A stretch of DNA of 64,000 nucleotides. Source: Heterobilharzia americana (lineage: Eukaryota > Platyhelminthes > Trematoda > Strigeidida > Schistosomatidae). The stretch spans positions 4,783,755 through 4,847,754 of the forward strand of contig OX104132.1 in NCBI GenBank assembly GCA_944470555.2, given 5' to 3'. Positions 23,573 through 35,271 of the stretch are shown here, in pieces (the stretch's first letter is position 1; each line of letters opens with the position of its first letter). The notes beneath the pieces were generated by a model, which saw nothing but the letters and a program-made list of their open reading frames with translations, ran no database searches and had not been told where the DNA came from. The position numbers and the translations under genes are program-made.

Positions 23573-24219
23573 GTGCCAGCGTGACTGTTTCCCGAGTTTA
23601 TGTCCTTGTTAAAACTGCATGGTTTCCGACATTTTCTGGCCTCGTCTCCGTAAGTATCATGAAACCAGCACCATTGAGGGTTTCCCACCCTGTTAGGTTT
23701 AGTTTTGGGGCAACCATGCGAGTTGCTACGATGCGTTAAGATGCATTTCTGTGGAGTTATACTTAAACTAGGACTTCGAGATCGTAGCAACTGTTTAACA
23801 GAGTTGCAAAGCTTCGTCACCTCTGAATCCTGGCACTCTGGTTTGTCGCAGACGGAATATACGTTGGAGACGGGTCTGCTGGAGATCTCCAGTATTTTAT
23901 CTGCCGAGACTGCCAGGTCATCGAGTGAGACTGACTGCAGTGTCACCAACACGGTTTGTACCAGTTGTGGTAGTTTTGAGAGAAATAGTTCTCTGAAAAA
24001 ACCATCGTCGAATGTTCGTGCGCCCATAACTTCTTGCATGCATGCGAGGACCTCAGTAGTTGAGTGGCTGTCTAGCTCGATGTTACGAAGTAATTCGTCT
24101 GGGCGCTGGCGATCTGTGAGATCGCTTTTCTTCAAGAGTGCGGCCTTAAGAAGTGCATAAGGATCACTTACTTCAGGATTAAACATGTGTGCTGTAACAT
24201 ACCTGTTTAATTTCCGCGG
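23479..24219 (-). pseudogene. Gypsy A Gag, C-terminal part with Cys-His-Cys-Cys knuckle
   Basis: The ORF (23479-24273) resumes Gag just after the retroposon insertion: PRKLNRYVTAHMFNPEV, SDPYALLKAALLKK, FFRELFLSKLPQLVQTV, SVSLDDLAVSADKILEIS. It ends with CWFHDTYGDEARKCRKPC. This is a C-x2-H-x9-C-x3-C zinc knuckle in place of the usual CCHC, a trait described for CsRn1-clade elements. Pol begins in a different frame overlapping the last 94 bases, as expected for frameshift expression. Confidence 0.88.
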
Positions 24220-24220
24220 T

Positions 24221-24851
24221 AATAATAATAATAATAATGTATATTTCATACAACATGGGTTACATGAATACAAACCAGTTTACGGGTTTCATCATTTTGG
24301 TAATGAGAAATGACTATTATGTACAGTGTTAAGCCATACATTAGATACCGTTATTTATGGCATATTAGAGGTGTATTGAAGCAGGCTGAGTTCAAAATTA
24401 GGAATGATTCGGTTATTGTTTGAATCTTCCAATATTCTTGAAGGTGGAGCAGGCAGTACAGTCATGACCTCGGGGTGTACGCGTTTGTCATAAGGATTTG
24501 ATGGCAAGATGCACACTTAAAAATGCGATCTCTAGGGTTCCATTTGAATCTAGGACTGGTTAGGTAAACGTGAAAGGTGAATAAGAAAAGCGAGCCGCAG
24601 GCGAATTTCGAGACAGGAGCACAAAAATACGCAGGAGTAGATCAACCATGATACATGTAGGTGAGTTCTTTGTACTTACTACAAAACTTACTTGAAGGAG
24701 TATCCAGAACCAACTGTTTAGAGGTAAGCTTAAATGGAAAAAGATGAAGGTGCTCACGACGGTAATAAAAATTAGTCTGAAGACGAAGATATCACTACGA
24801 AATAGAGAGATTAGAGGATTTTGGACCAGGTATTCACTTGTTATGGACCTA
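24221..24851 (-). mobile_element. Retroposon insertion in gag of copy A (ATT-repeat tail)
   Basis: About 0.63 kb, the same insertion as at 35911-36541 in copy B and a relative of 61690-62405. It ends in an (ATT)n tail (AAT on the plus strand, 24223-24237) and interrupts Gag between LLCT and PRKLNRY. Its last 100 bases (AAACTGGTTTGTATTCATG and so on) resemble the 3' ends of LINE-derived repeats at 26100 and 58190, so it is probably a 5'-truncated LINE 3' end. Confidence 0.8.
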
Positions 24852-25016
24852 TGTACAAAGAAGAAATCGAGAATGAGGATCTGAGACGCCCTGTTCTCGA
24901 AAATCTGCCTCCGCATACAGAAACCATGTTTCCACATTGTCTGGCCAATATGGCACGAGTTGGATCGTGTTCGTAGTCGGCTTAATATGAATAAGCTTGG
25001 GAGTGTGATCGGACAT
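24849..25016 (-). pseudogene. Gypsy A Gag N-terminus
   Basis: 55 codons from an ATG to a stop just inside the retroposon. It contains YWPDNVETWFLYAEADFRE, the gypsy-Gag capsid N-terminal pattern (W-P-x-WF-x-E-F). It is truncated by the insertion at 24851. Confidence 0.85.
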
Positions 25017-25126
25017 GAGAAAGTGTAGTAAATGGATATATAAGTGTTATCGAGATGAAAACAATATACAAATATAAAATGGAAGAGGCTCACCAATTCA
25101 ATATTTGCTATTGGTCGGTATATGTG

Positions 25127-25144
25127 ATCACGTCGGGCTCACCA
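25127..25144 (-). other. Primer-binding site of copy A (tRNA-Trp-like)
   Basis: In element orientation TGGTGAGCCCGACGTGAT starts three bases after the 5' LTR. Its complement, ATCACGTCGGGCTCACCA, matches the 3' end of metazoan tRNA-Trp as I recall it (ATCACGTCGGGGTCACCA) with one mismatch. CsRn1-clade elements are known to use this primer. Confidence 0.8.
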
Positions 25145-25147
25145 ATT

Positions 25148-25490
25148 TAGGATTTCGTCCTTGTGCGAACTCGAAAGACGCAAAAACCAAACATCAATTA
25201 TTCGGACTTGTTATATACCCACGAATACGAGACCAAGGAAGAACACGATGGCGTAGTCGGATGGAATAGTATATTTGGGTGGTTGTGCCAAGATACCGAT
25301 GCGTTCCAACTAACTGGCTACACATTCGAATACGAGCAGTGCAACGTGACACGACAGCGTGCCAAATGGTGAGGATGCTTGACCGGGTGCCTTCAGCTTA
25401 GTGAGTGTCGTTAAACTATCAAGGTCAGCATCAATGTTGAATGTCGTCGAACCCTAGGCTATTGATTTTGTGGAAGTCTGTGACGCCACA
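25148..25490 (-). repeat. 5' LTR of gypsy copy A
   Basis: 343 bp. In element orientation it starts TGTGGCGTCACAG and ends GACGAAATCCTA. It has the 5'-specific variants shared with copy B's 5' LTR. Confidence 0.92.
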
Positions 25491-26093
25491 ACTCTGCGAG
25501 TAATCTGCGACCACTTTGCAGTGCATTTGAAACTGCTTCGGTTGTCACTGGTCGCCATAACTTAACATCATCAGCATAAAGGAGGATTGGGGAGCTGAGA
25601 TTCAGTGGATGGCCTTTTATAAAATGAATAAATGGCAGCGGAACCAGAATCGCTCCTTGTGTTACACCATATGATGGTGTCTGCCAAGTCAGAAGAACCA
25701 TGCTGGCCTTTGCGAAGAAATATCTGCCGTTTAAATAGTCCTGTAGCCATGACAGCATTCGACCCTTGATGCCCAACCTTGATATTTTGCGAATAGAAAT
25801 GACATACGGAACTGTGTCAAATGCCTTAGCAAAATCTAGGAAAATACCAAGAACAGGAATTTGGAGGTCCCAGCATGCTGTCCACTTACCACCGGCCACC
25901 AGAATGTTTGAGGAGCGAGACCCACCCTTTCTGAAACCATGCTGAGCATCATTTAGTGCTCCCTGATATGGTCACCTACTAAGCTTTTCATTACTTTTGA
26001 CACCACTGATAAATGTGCTTTGGGGCTATAGCACTTCGGGTTTTGCTTGTCTTCCACTTTGAATATAAGAGACAGAATAGCACGCTCCCAATC
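25491..26093 (-). pseudogene. CR1-type LINE reverse transcriptase palm (split by gypsy copy A)
   Basis: A 146-codon ORF (25459-25899) holds RT motif A in GIFLDFAKAFDTVP, then ISRLGIKGRMLSWLQDYLNGR, the motif GVTQGAI, and the catalytic LLYADDVKLW (about residue 107). Upstream in another frame the sequence reads GFRKGGSRSSNILV, typical of CR1/jockey LINEs. The reading ends exactly at the 5' LTR of copy A, and the C-terminus is found at 18905-19628 on the other side. A frameshift lies upstream of residue 1, so the LINE was already decayed or decayed later. Confidence 0.85.
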
Positions 26094-26099
26094 TCGTGA

Positions 26100-26930
26100 T
26101 TATAAATAAATAAATGATAAATATTTTTTTATTCTCAGGTTATGAATTTAACATGAGAGAAGCCAGTTTACAGGCATCATCAAACTGATAATTGCAAAGA
26201 AACCTAAAACATTTGAGCAAAGCTGAGTGGTATAGAAGGAGGACATTAAACTCTATCATGATATCAAGTGTCTAAAAGTTATAGAAAGAGCAGTAAAATA
26301 TTTAATACAAAATACAAAGTATACACACATCCTTCTGAGCTTAGATCATTCCTACTCACAATTTCTTTTTCAAAAAACGAAACACACCCATTTGATCACA
26401 GGAAAAGACAAGACTTGGTTTCAGTGAAGAAAATTTTTTTTCTTTTCGACGAAGTAATTCACTAAGCTGCACATTCGTGAATATATGTAACGGTAGATAG
26501 AGTGTTCCAGAATTTTTTTCCAGTCAGGGGAAAAAATATATTGAATGGCGAAAGGAAGTTAATTAATACACATTTGTGTTTAGAGTGGGAAAAAAGACAG
26601 GGGATTATGAAATTAAATGTAATTACCTAATACAGGATGAATGTATGGCATCAAATAGGCGCAATATTCGGTGTTGCTTTACGGGTGGTCGACATGCTTG
26701 ACCTGTCTGCAGAACCCAGTGTTTCGTCAGATAAACGTCCATTTTAACAGCAGTTCTTAAGTTTATAGCTTTATTGACCAATGATAACTTAGTGCAATGA
26801 TTTCAAGAATAACTAAGTATCCACACAATCATTTAATCCAGGTGAATGTCTAAGTTCAGGCATTTTTCACTCTTCAAGTGCACTTCAGATTGACAATGCT
26901 GAAAATATTTGTTGTGATGCAAGTAATTAA
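26100..26930 (-). repeat. LINE 3'-end-like interspersed repeat
   Basis: It resembles 58190-58790 over several blocks: the GAGAGAAG(C/T)CAGTTTA region, GTCGACATG(C/T)TTGAC, and CAGATAAACGTCCATTTTA. On the minus strand it ends in an ATTT-type tail (AAATAAATAAAT on the plus strand near 26105) preceded by TGTAAACTGGCTTCTCTCA. That suggests a 5'-truncated LINE or SINE 3' region. I see no coding sequence in it. Confidence 0.6.
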
Positions 26931-26989
26931 AGGCTAGATTTTACACGTATGTAAAACGTAACAGATTTCAGACTAAAGTTCAAAGAAGG

Positions 26990-29560
26990 CGGAGGAGTTG
27001 CCATGTATATTAGCGCTCATCTAGAAGTCAGGGATGCGACTGATGGTGTGTTCGGCTTACTACCAGACTCCTTATGGTGCTATTCCACCATAAACCAAAC
27101 CAAGTACCTAATAGGAGTAATATATAGGCCTCCCTTTGTACGACAGAGCATAAGGCACAATTGCTCAGTGCCATCTCAACAACCCCCTCGGCAGCCTATG
27201 AACACATTGTCCTTGCTGGAGACTTCAACACACCGGCACTCAACCTGGGGTGTGAAGCAAGATGTGGGCATAAATCTTTCGAAATAGGTTCATGGCAGCA
27301 GGACTGATAGAGAAGGTCGGGGAAAACACCAGATAGGGACCAGTTGAAAAAGGATCACCACTCGACTACGTTCTAACAAACGATGGTCTTTCGGTGGACG
27401 ACATCTGTGTCCAACGTCCACTAGGTAAAAGCGACCACGCATTGGTGAGACTCTCTCTGATAACCAACGCAGACCACCACCTCATGAACAACGAATTCCT
27501 GGAGGCTACATGGCTACAAGGAAGGCACTCACTATCGATAGACAAACACTGGATTCATATCAAAGGTATTATCTGAAGCTCTATCCAAAAAAGTGTTCCA
27601 AAATTACCCAGACGGCCACCTCTCAGACCGTCTTAGGTAACTCGTACAACGCAAAGGCAAATAGAGAGCAAGAAGAAGGCATGGTACCGGTGTCGTACAT
27701 CACGCAAAGAATTAGACCCTCATAGCTACAAGAAAGTACGCAACTTATGTAATATAAGAATTCGTAATGACAGACGTACAAACCATAGGAACCTGGCTAA
27801 ACAGTTAGGTTGCAGTCCGAAAAGTCTGTATCAGTTTTTTGTCACAATGCTAACCGATGAATAAGGGCTTAAACCTGATAACAGGACCGGCCGGAGAAAC
27901 TTTGAACAACACTGAGATAGCAGAACTGCTGAGCAGTCGATTTAACGAGCAGCTTAAACCAGTAGTACATCCACTATCAACATCTAGCAATGTGGCGAAG
28001 TCCCAGGACTGCAATGCAAAGCTGACGGATGTAAAGCTTTCGTGAAACCAGGGGTTTGCCAGACTTTCAACACTGAGAAAAGGGAAATCCCCGGGCTATG
28101 GCGATATAGGACCGGTTGTCCTACGCAACTGTGCCGAGGTGATAAGCATACCCATTGCAATCTGTTCACGCACTCGCTGGAAGTAAGTCAACTCCCCAAC
28201 GAATGGAAACACGCCATCCTTTCACCAATCTTCAAGGGAGGAGACCGAAAGAACCCGTGTAACAAGAGACCAGCAGCATCACTCCCCATACCTTCCAAGG
28301 TGCTGAAAAGCCTGGTTGCAGATGTTGTTTGAAACTACCTGAACGAAAACAACATCGTTCATCTTACCCAGCTCGGCTTCGGAACCGGGCGGTCATGTGC
28401 CACAAACTTAGTGACCTCTTGAGATGACTGGACTACTGGATGGGACATCAAACAGCCAGTCTACGTTATCTTCTTGGACTTGGCCAAAGCTTTTGATAGC
28501 TTCCCACACCTCATTGTGCTCGCCAAACTAGCGAAAGTGGTATCACTGAATTACTGTTAGCATGGTTACAGCATACTTGAGGACGGAGAATTCTGCACCA
28601 AAGTAAACAGAATTACATCAATCTGGAGGAATACCAAAACATGAGTTTCTCGAGGGGTGATGCTCGGACCACTCCTTATTTTACTATTCATGAATGAACC
28701 CCCCCATTAAAATCTCATCTTTCCTCCTATCCGCCGACTACTTCGAAATATGGAGGACAATAGGCGATGAAGAGGATCGCAGGATACTCGAAAAAGACCT
28801 CCTGCAGCTGGATTCCTGGTCAGCTGCAAACGGTTTAAGCTTTAATCTGAAGAGGTGTAAGGTGATATATCTTCGCACTCCAGAGGTGATGAAAATCAGC
28901 TTCACTCTTAACAAGCGTGCAACCACTAAGGTATCCATAGAGAAGGACCTAGGACTAAACTTTTCTGACACACTGGGTACTACTGGCAATTTGAAGGGAA
29001 TGTTAACAAAGGCGAAAGCCATTATGCACTTTCTAAGAAGGCAACTTGGATTGTTAGCCCCAGAATTATTCCTTATGGTATTGAAAACCCACATTAGACC
29101 ACGCTTAGAGGTGTTCAACACGATAGCCCCTCCAGTTCTAAAGAGAAACGCAAATTCTCTCGATAAGGTACAAAGGAGAGCAACAAAGTTGGTTGTCGGA
29201 CTAACAGGCAAAACATATGTGCAATGCCTCAGACAACTCAACCTGTTCACACTAAGTTATCGAAGAAAACGAGGTAATCTGATAACAGCCTACAAGACCA
29301 CTCACCAAGTGGGCCACCCAAATAGGACAAGATTATGGGTCTGAAACCGGTAGTGCAGTGAGAACCTTACTCGCACACTCCACCATAGGGCAAAGACTAG
29401 AGTGAGATCTAACTTCGTCTCCCATAGAGTATATGCCTTATGAAACGCGCTGTCGAAAGAACTGGTCACAGCTACATCAGTCAACTCAAATGACTACTGG
29501 ATGAGTATATGGACGACAATGGCTTACCACAAACATTTGTTAGTAGCAACCGATGATAAG
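26990..29560 (+). pseudogene. CR1-type LINE, endonuclease to RT, plus strand
   Basis: The order of remnants follows a CR1-type ORF2. The endonuclease shows GGVAMYISAHLEV (about 26993), YLIGVIYRPP (about 27105) and KSDHALVRLSL (about 27430). RT shows LPNEWKHAILSPIFKGGDR (about 28195), VIFLDLAKAFDSFPH (motif A, about 28465), and SRGVMLGPLLILLF (motif B, about 28650). The catalytic box is altered to LLSADYFEIW (28730), so the second catalytic Asp is gone. The 216-codon ORF 28694-29344 covers RT motifs C to the C-terminus, with LDKVQRRATKLVVG. At least five frameshifts or stops break the gene. The 5' end before the endonuclease is missing. Confidence 0.85.
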
Positions 29561-30531
29561 CCCTTCCATTCCTGTATTCCTAACCCCAGTTTCTGCAGTG
29601 AGACGCACCTCTCCTCGATATCATTACCAGCCACACGTATCTTTTCAAAAGTACTTTCCACTTCTCTTTTTCTCATTCCCCACTCATCCCACTTCTATCA
29701 CTTTCTAAATAACACTTAACGCTTGCAGGTGCCTACAACAACAGGAATTGCAAACGGTTGATTGATCTTATCAGCAGCTCCGTTGCCCCCTCCCTAAACA
29801 AACCAAGCCACAATTTGCAAATAAAACACTCTCAAATAGACAAACAATACCTCCAAAGTTATAAGCAGGAAGACGCAAAGACTTCTGCGACCATCGAAGG
29901 AGTACGATTGAACAAAAAGAACCAAGTCTCAAGACCTAGAACTGAGAGCTCGAAAACTGCAATTTTCCTCTACTCACACTATTGATGCTGGATGTTGTTG
30001 GATGCAGCATTGTCAAGGAGATACATTGGCTGTTAATTTACTTCTATTAGGTGGATTCACACAAAAAAAAGTACAAGAGAAATCTGTTGCATAGTATTAT
30101 TATGGATGTGTTGCCGTTAGTTAAAGTGATCTCTCCGATTTGGTTGTTTATCCAGATTTCCGCTGCATTTGTCACGGACCGGAAATCGGAGACCAGTTAT
30201 TAAGCTTGAGGTTTCGTATTTGGTAGCATCAAGGGTAGCGGTAAGGAGGTGGGTTGATTGTGAAGCTATTCAAGAAACAGGAAATCGGAGGAAAGCCAGC
30301 TGAATAATTCTAACATCAGCTTCCAGTATTACGTAAGAAGTAGGATTTACAGTGAGTCGATACTCTCTGGTCAAATTGATGCTTAGGACTTTCTTGTCAG
30401 GCTGATACCAGAAAGAGAAGGGAAAAAAGAGCGCAAGAAGAAACTGGACAATGGAATGCCATGTAAAACAAACTGGGAGGAGAGGAGTTCTCATCTCTTT
30501 AAAGTCATTCGAACTATAGGTAAACCTTAAT
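29561..30531. other. No gene recognised; LINE 3' flanks
   Basis: This lies between the 3' ends of two convergent CR1-type LINEs, so it probably contains their 3' untranslated regions. I see no ORF of a known family. Confidence 0.4.
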
Positions 30532-33110
30532 TTATTCATATGAGAATGAATCTTCTGTTTTTTTTACGTGAAGTTCATGTGAATTATTGGATAGGCAGTT
30601 TTTGCTGGTAAACTTAAAGGGAACACTGGTTATGTATTTGTACTGCACAATCCGACCAGATGGACAAGTAATCAAACACCCTTTATGAGTCCATTGAGGT
30701 GAAAAGTGCTTGAGATCTATGATAGCCTTACTCCATACGTTTAGAGGTCCTAGTATGCTTTCATTAGCCCAGTACGTATATATAGTGCCAAGGCGAGTGA
30801 TAGACTCACTATCTGTTAGGAGTTTATTAAGTGAGGAACGAAAGATAGATAATGAGCCTGCGGTACGTATTTCCTCAGGAAGTCTATTCCGGATGTGAGA
30901 GAACTTACTGATGAAGAAGTTCCATGCATCTCCATGGAAGGTGGTCTCAATCCACACCCATCGTCACTAGGAGTTTTAAGTACTGCATGTTCATATAATG
31001 GAACATCCCAGCAGAATGAGTCTTCAGAAAATTCAGTTTGGACAAGTGGAAGTATTGTCTTGGCATTACCAAAAAAACTAGGTCTGTATCTGGACATTAC
31101 AGGTATTACCTGGAGAAAAATAAAGCTTGAAGCTAATACTCCCATTGTAATAGTTTGTACTCTTTGCTTAAGACAATGGTGAGCTCCTAGTGTTCTTAGT
31201 GTAAGGTGGCGTTGTACTCCTTCAATTTTTCCTTTGCCGCTTATACGAAGGCCACTTAAGATAAACGGGCAGTACTCTAGAATTGGACGGGTGCTCACCC
31301 TGTAGAGTAGGACCTTTGATTCAGTGCTATAAAAGTTACGGATGATGCATCCAAGGAGTCTACGTAACTTAAATGTGAAACAAATCGTTTGTTCGGAGAA
31401 TGTTAAGTCACTGGAATATTTGAGAGCTAGATCTAGCACTGAAGAACGTCTAGGTAGCTTTCGCCCATATACTTCAAGAGACACTTCTAGGTTATCGCTG
31501 CCTATGCTAAGCCAACCACATTTATCAATGTTGAACTGGAGATGGGACTTGTCACACCACTTAACAACTTCACCTAATTCTTGTCGAGCAGTAGATAGCG
31601 TATTACCTGGTTCATGGGTGTGACATGAGCATACAACCTTAAGATCATCAGCGTATAGGAAAGTTTTCCCTACAGTGTGTTGGAACATATTACGGAGTGG
31701 ACCGCATAAGACACCCGCGCATTTTTTCAACACGGCTGGCTGGATGCCATCGCATCCAGGTGATTTCTCTACGCGGAGCTTTGATAGCTTTTTGGTGGCC
31801 ATGGAAGAAGCTACTTTTATTCCAGGCAACTCTGCTACATTTAGTGGTTCTGAATGTTGTTTGGGCAGTTAGCAGCTTAGGCTGGATGGAGACATGTTCA
31901 GTTGTGTGTTGAAGGCGGCGCTAAGGTTTCGGCGATCTCTAGTCGAAAGAGTTTATCTCTTTTCGAGCTTTTCAGGACTCAGAGCCCCTCTCTGGTGCAT
32001 TTACCACCTGCCATTATTCGATATAGACTTTTGGGATTCGCCTCAAGCTTCTGGTCAAGGTTTGTCTTGAACGACCTCCTGTCCCCTCACTTTGATGTTG
32101 CATCGATTTATTAGGGCTGTATACGCGGTATGCTGGCACTCTTTTCTGGAGATCCTCCACTTATGTCACGCCTTCCTCTTTGTTTTCAAAAGACGTTCAG
32201 TACCTCGCGCCATCCATAAGATTCGCTTCCTCGGTATGGTTGTGATTACTGGGACGCTTTCAGAGATCGTTCTCTTGATTTTATCTCTAACTAGTCCTTA
32301 GGGTCGGTCAATCGAAAGGTTACTCCATCCCGTAGGCCATAGTGCTATCGACGGATACCGGTTGATTGTCACGTAGTTTACCTTGCTGTGGTTAAGACGA
32401 GGGCGAGATCCCTCCCATGACAGTCGTTCATTGAATACCACCGATTTCCAATGTGTACCATCAAACACTACCACACCATGAACGCTGCTGCTAGGAGGGG
32501 TCTAGACCGGGACGTTTTCAGTCAGCAGGTAGTCGCTGGTAAAAAGGTGGTCCACGTGGACGGTTTTCCGCTCGACTCCTAGAAGATGTTATCGCCGATA
32601 TTCCCAGGCAGTCCAGCCTTTTTTGTAGTGTTGAGTAGGTTTTGGCCGAAGCTCTAGTTTGAGTTTCCTCTGTCCTGCCCAAGACTGAGAACTGGAGCAT
32701 TAAAGCCCCAGGCTGTAATAGCTTGTTCATACCCGATGGACGTCGCCCCATACATTACTTGCAGCAGATGTTGGTTATGTTCCATGTTGCTAGTAGGGGT
32801 TCTGTAGGCTTCCAACCATATAGTGACACTAGATGGAGTCCGGGAACCCTAAAAGTAGAGTTTCATTTGATTGTTCACCTTCAAGATGGTCACTTATAAT
32901 AAAAATTTCTACTCCGCCTCCTTCCTTAAACTCACTCTCGCTCCGAAACAGACGCACACCATCTATGCTAGTTTCGATGTCACTAATGTCTGGTGATATA
33001 ACCAAGTTTCTGTTGGGATTGCGATATTCGGGGCAAGGTAGGAACAGAGAGACCGCAGCCCAACCGATAGCTGGCACCCTGACGTCGTGGTCGGGCTAGC
33101 ATATCACAAT
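30532..33110 (-). pseudogene. CR1-type LINE with internal deletion of the RT palm, minus strand
   Basis: The endonuclease begins near 33077 with SIDGVRLFRSESEFKEGGG. Linker remnants follow (ARGTERLLKTKRKA, CNIKVRGQEV), then the 337-codon ORF 30816-31829. In that ORF, RT motifs KLRVEKSPGCDGIQPAVLKK and GPLRNMFQHTV are followed at once by KTFLYADDLKVV. So motifs A and B of the palm are deleted while the catalytic YADD is kept and the frame stays open. The C-terminus shows LYRVSTRPILEYCPFILSG, KIEGVQRHLTLRTLG, and in a second frame FSHIRNRLPEEIRTAGS and SLNKLLTDSESITRLG. It belongs to the same family as 61240-63371. Confidence 0.85.
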
Positions 33111-33429
33111 GACCCAACGAGCTATACTTGTGGAACACTTGTCCCCTCTAGGTCCTACCATACCAGAAAGGTCTGTTGGATAGTGGTAAAACGAAAAGCA
33201 GTTACGGTTGTGGTGTAAATTGCTACACTATGATGTGGGTCTGAGGGCGAAGTCGTACAGCTGCTAGCTGGATATAGTGTAAGGTGTTTCCCTCGGATGA
33301 CTAACAGTGCCATGCTGATGGTGCCTTCTGAATTGAAGGGTTTTTACGAAAGGTCGGCTCCAAAAATAACACGCTCCACCGTACCCCACGGTCTGCCGGG
33401 CCGGTGGTGTTGATTCATCTGTCATTTCT

Positions 33430-34795
33430 TTTCAACCATCTGGCCCCAACAATACAAAAGTTCAAAATAATCATACTCAAAAAGCTACGTGTGACAGGCC
33501 TCAAGCAGATATCCGATTGGGTTCTATGGTAACGGAAATCTCTTTCAGGTACTTTCAGAAGAAATAGCTTTCCACCGTGTGGGCAGTTAGGAAGTGTAAA
33601 CTGCCCTCACAACTCGATCAGCACTCAAGCTTCCTCAAACTGCTATTCGCCTCCCCCATCATTACTACCTAATCTTCCTTCATGTCTCCCAATTAACAAT
33701 ACTACATCATCTTTAATTTCTTCTAGTTCTACAACCTTTGACAGTGATCTGAGTTCACAGTACAGCATCTCTGGTCTCCTTAAACCACCCTCCAAATTAA
33801 ATATTGGAGCCTTCGATGTCCTCACGCTCCGTCAAGTTGGTCAACAGGCTTCGTTGGCAAAGACTAGCAACTCGGGCCATGGATGTGTGCTGCGTTTGTG
33901 AGACATGTATACAGGACCCAAGTGCTGTCATTCACCTTACCTCCCCCGACCGGTCTGGTCAATCCGCAGAATTCACCCTCTGAGTTTCTGGAGATTTGAT
34001 AGCTAGCTCTCGAGGTCTTGCAGGTGTAGGCACAGCACATTGCTATTAGTCATCGCTGGAGAGGATCGGTGGAAGACTGCAGCTCCCTCTAGAGTAAGTG
34101 TTTCGATAGCGATCACGCTTTGGTCCGAGCGCGTATATGTCTGCGTCTCAATGGACGTAAGAAAAATTTGGCAACAAAACCACTACGAGTGCTACTGGAC
34201 AGCGAAAACACCAAAGCCGTGTTCAGTGAGAAGTTGGCTAGACAGTTATCGGAACAAAAGACTGTAACTCATCCAGAAGAAGCTTGGTGCCATCTTCAGT
34301 CTGCTGTAAAAGCAGCGCTGGAGACCGTAGCAGACTCCGAAAGAGTGGTTAAAGAAGCCAGTAGATATCAGCAGCTTCTTCCGGACTAATGGATGCACGT
34401 GAACGCATCCCTTCAGGCTCTGAGTATAATGAAGAGCAAGCGCAACTTAAAAGTAGATTGAGAAAAAGTCTACGCAACGATCGCGTAAAGTGGTGGGTAG
34501 CGAAGGCTAAAGAGATGGAAAAGGCAGCGGCGATCGGTAATAGTAGACAAATATTTAGACTTATTAAGGAGAGTGAGGGAAAATGGTCAAAAACAGTTAG
34601 TGAGACCATAGCAGAGAAGGATGGATCCGCGATTCACTCGCAGGGGAGATGACTGGAAAGATGGGCATGACACTTCGAGGAACAGTTTAACTGACCTCCA
34701 GCCACCGTTGCGTTGCCCCCTATCCAGTCGGATCCTGAATGGTGCATTCAGATAGGACCCTCAACACCAGGAGAAGTCGAGGAAAAAACTTGAAA
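33430..34795 (+). pseudogene. Second RTE-family LINE, 5' part with internal deletion
   Basis: Different from the other RTE copies. A Ser-rich leader (about 33610-33770) precedes the endonuclease start LNIGAFDVLTLRQVGQQASL (about 33800) and MDVCCVCETCIQDPSAV. The middle of the endonuclease is deleted, and the sequence resumes at the terminal motif SDHALVRARICLRLNGRKK (34110). The linker shows GRKKNLATKPLRVLL and, in the 87-codon ORF 34389-34652, MDARERIPSGSEYNEEQAQ, RNDRVKWWVAKAKEMEKAA and GNSRQIFRLIKES. It stops at 34795 where the 5' region of another RTE begins, so its RT domain is missing. Confidence 0.8.
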
Positions 34796-35271
34796 GCACA
34801 GAGGTAATATAAAATACCAACTCATGGTTCACTAGAATCGGGGAGACAAAATCACACCAGTTGGTGAAAGTCTTCGAGAAGCCAATCGGCCAATGTCTGT
34901 TCTCTCGATAGAAGCAAATGTAAGCATAGGTACATGGAAAGTCCGCAAAGTGTTTGAACCCAGCCAGGCTTCCCGGATAGCAGAATAAACGCCATAGAAG
35001 TGCTGGGAATCTGCGATAGTAGATGAGATGGAAGTGGACTCTACAAACTGTCAACTGGAGAGTGAATAATCTACTCCGGTTACCCAGACGAAAATCACGA
35101 GCACAATGAGGAAGTGGCTATCATGATGTCCCCGAAGGCATCGAAGGCTCTCACACAATGGGAACCAGTCTCCCACAGTATTATGACAGCAAGGTTCAAC
35201 TCAAAAGAAAAGAAAGTCACAATTATTCGATGTTGATGTTACCAACCTAAAAATAACTCATATGAAAAGAA
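34796..35271 (+). pseudogene. RTE-type LINE 5' region and endonuclease start (continues 41140-44012)
   Basis: The first part matches the 5' untranslated region of the fuller RTE at 44367-47635 (GGAGACAAAATCACACCAGT region). The endonuclease then begins near 34922 with VSIGTWKVRKVFEPSQASRI, followed by the region equivalent to GESIIYSG and GYHDV. It is full of frameshifts. Gypsy copy B sits at 35272, inside the codons that follow the VTIIRC-like strand, and the LINE resumes at 41140. Confidence 0.85.
35266..35271 (+). repeat. Target-site duplication of gypsy copy B, left
   Basis: AAAGAA here and at 41140-41145 directly flank the two LTRs. Joining across it restores the order of the host RTE endonuclease, which supports a true integrase-mediated insertion. 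The site is low-complexity (AAG repeats), so the exact length is uncertain. Confidence 0.7.

Larger units (their letters stand above)
19629..25490 (-). mobile_element. Ty3/gypsy retrotransposon copy A (CsRn1/Boudicca-like), minus strand
   Basis: A 5.86 kb element with both LTRs, a primer-binding site, Gag, protease, RT, RNase H, integrase and a polypurine tract, in the order typical of Ty3/gypsy. It is nearly identical to copy B (35272-41139) in inverted orientation. Its coding part carries two one-base deletions of its own plus the shared integrase frameshift and the shared gag insertion, so it cannot make full Pol. Its flanks belong to a CR1-type LINE on the same strand. The flanking six bases (ACTGTT left, ACTCTG right) match at four positions only, so no clear target-site duplication is seen. 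Confidence 0.95.
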
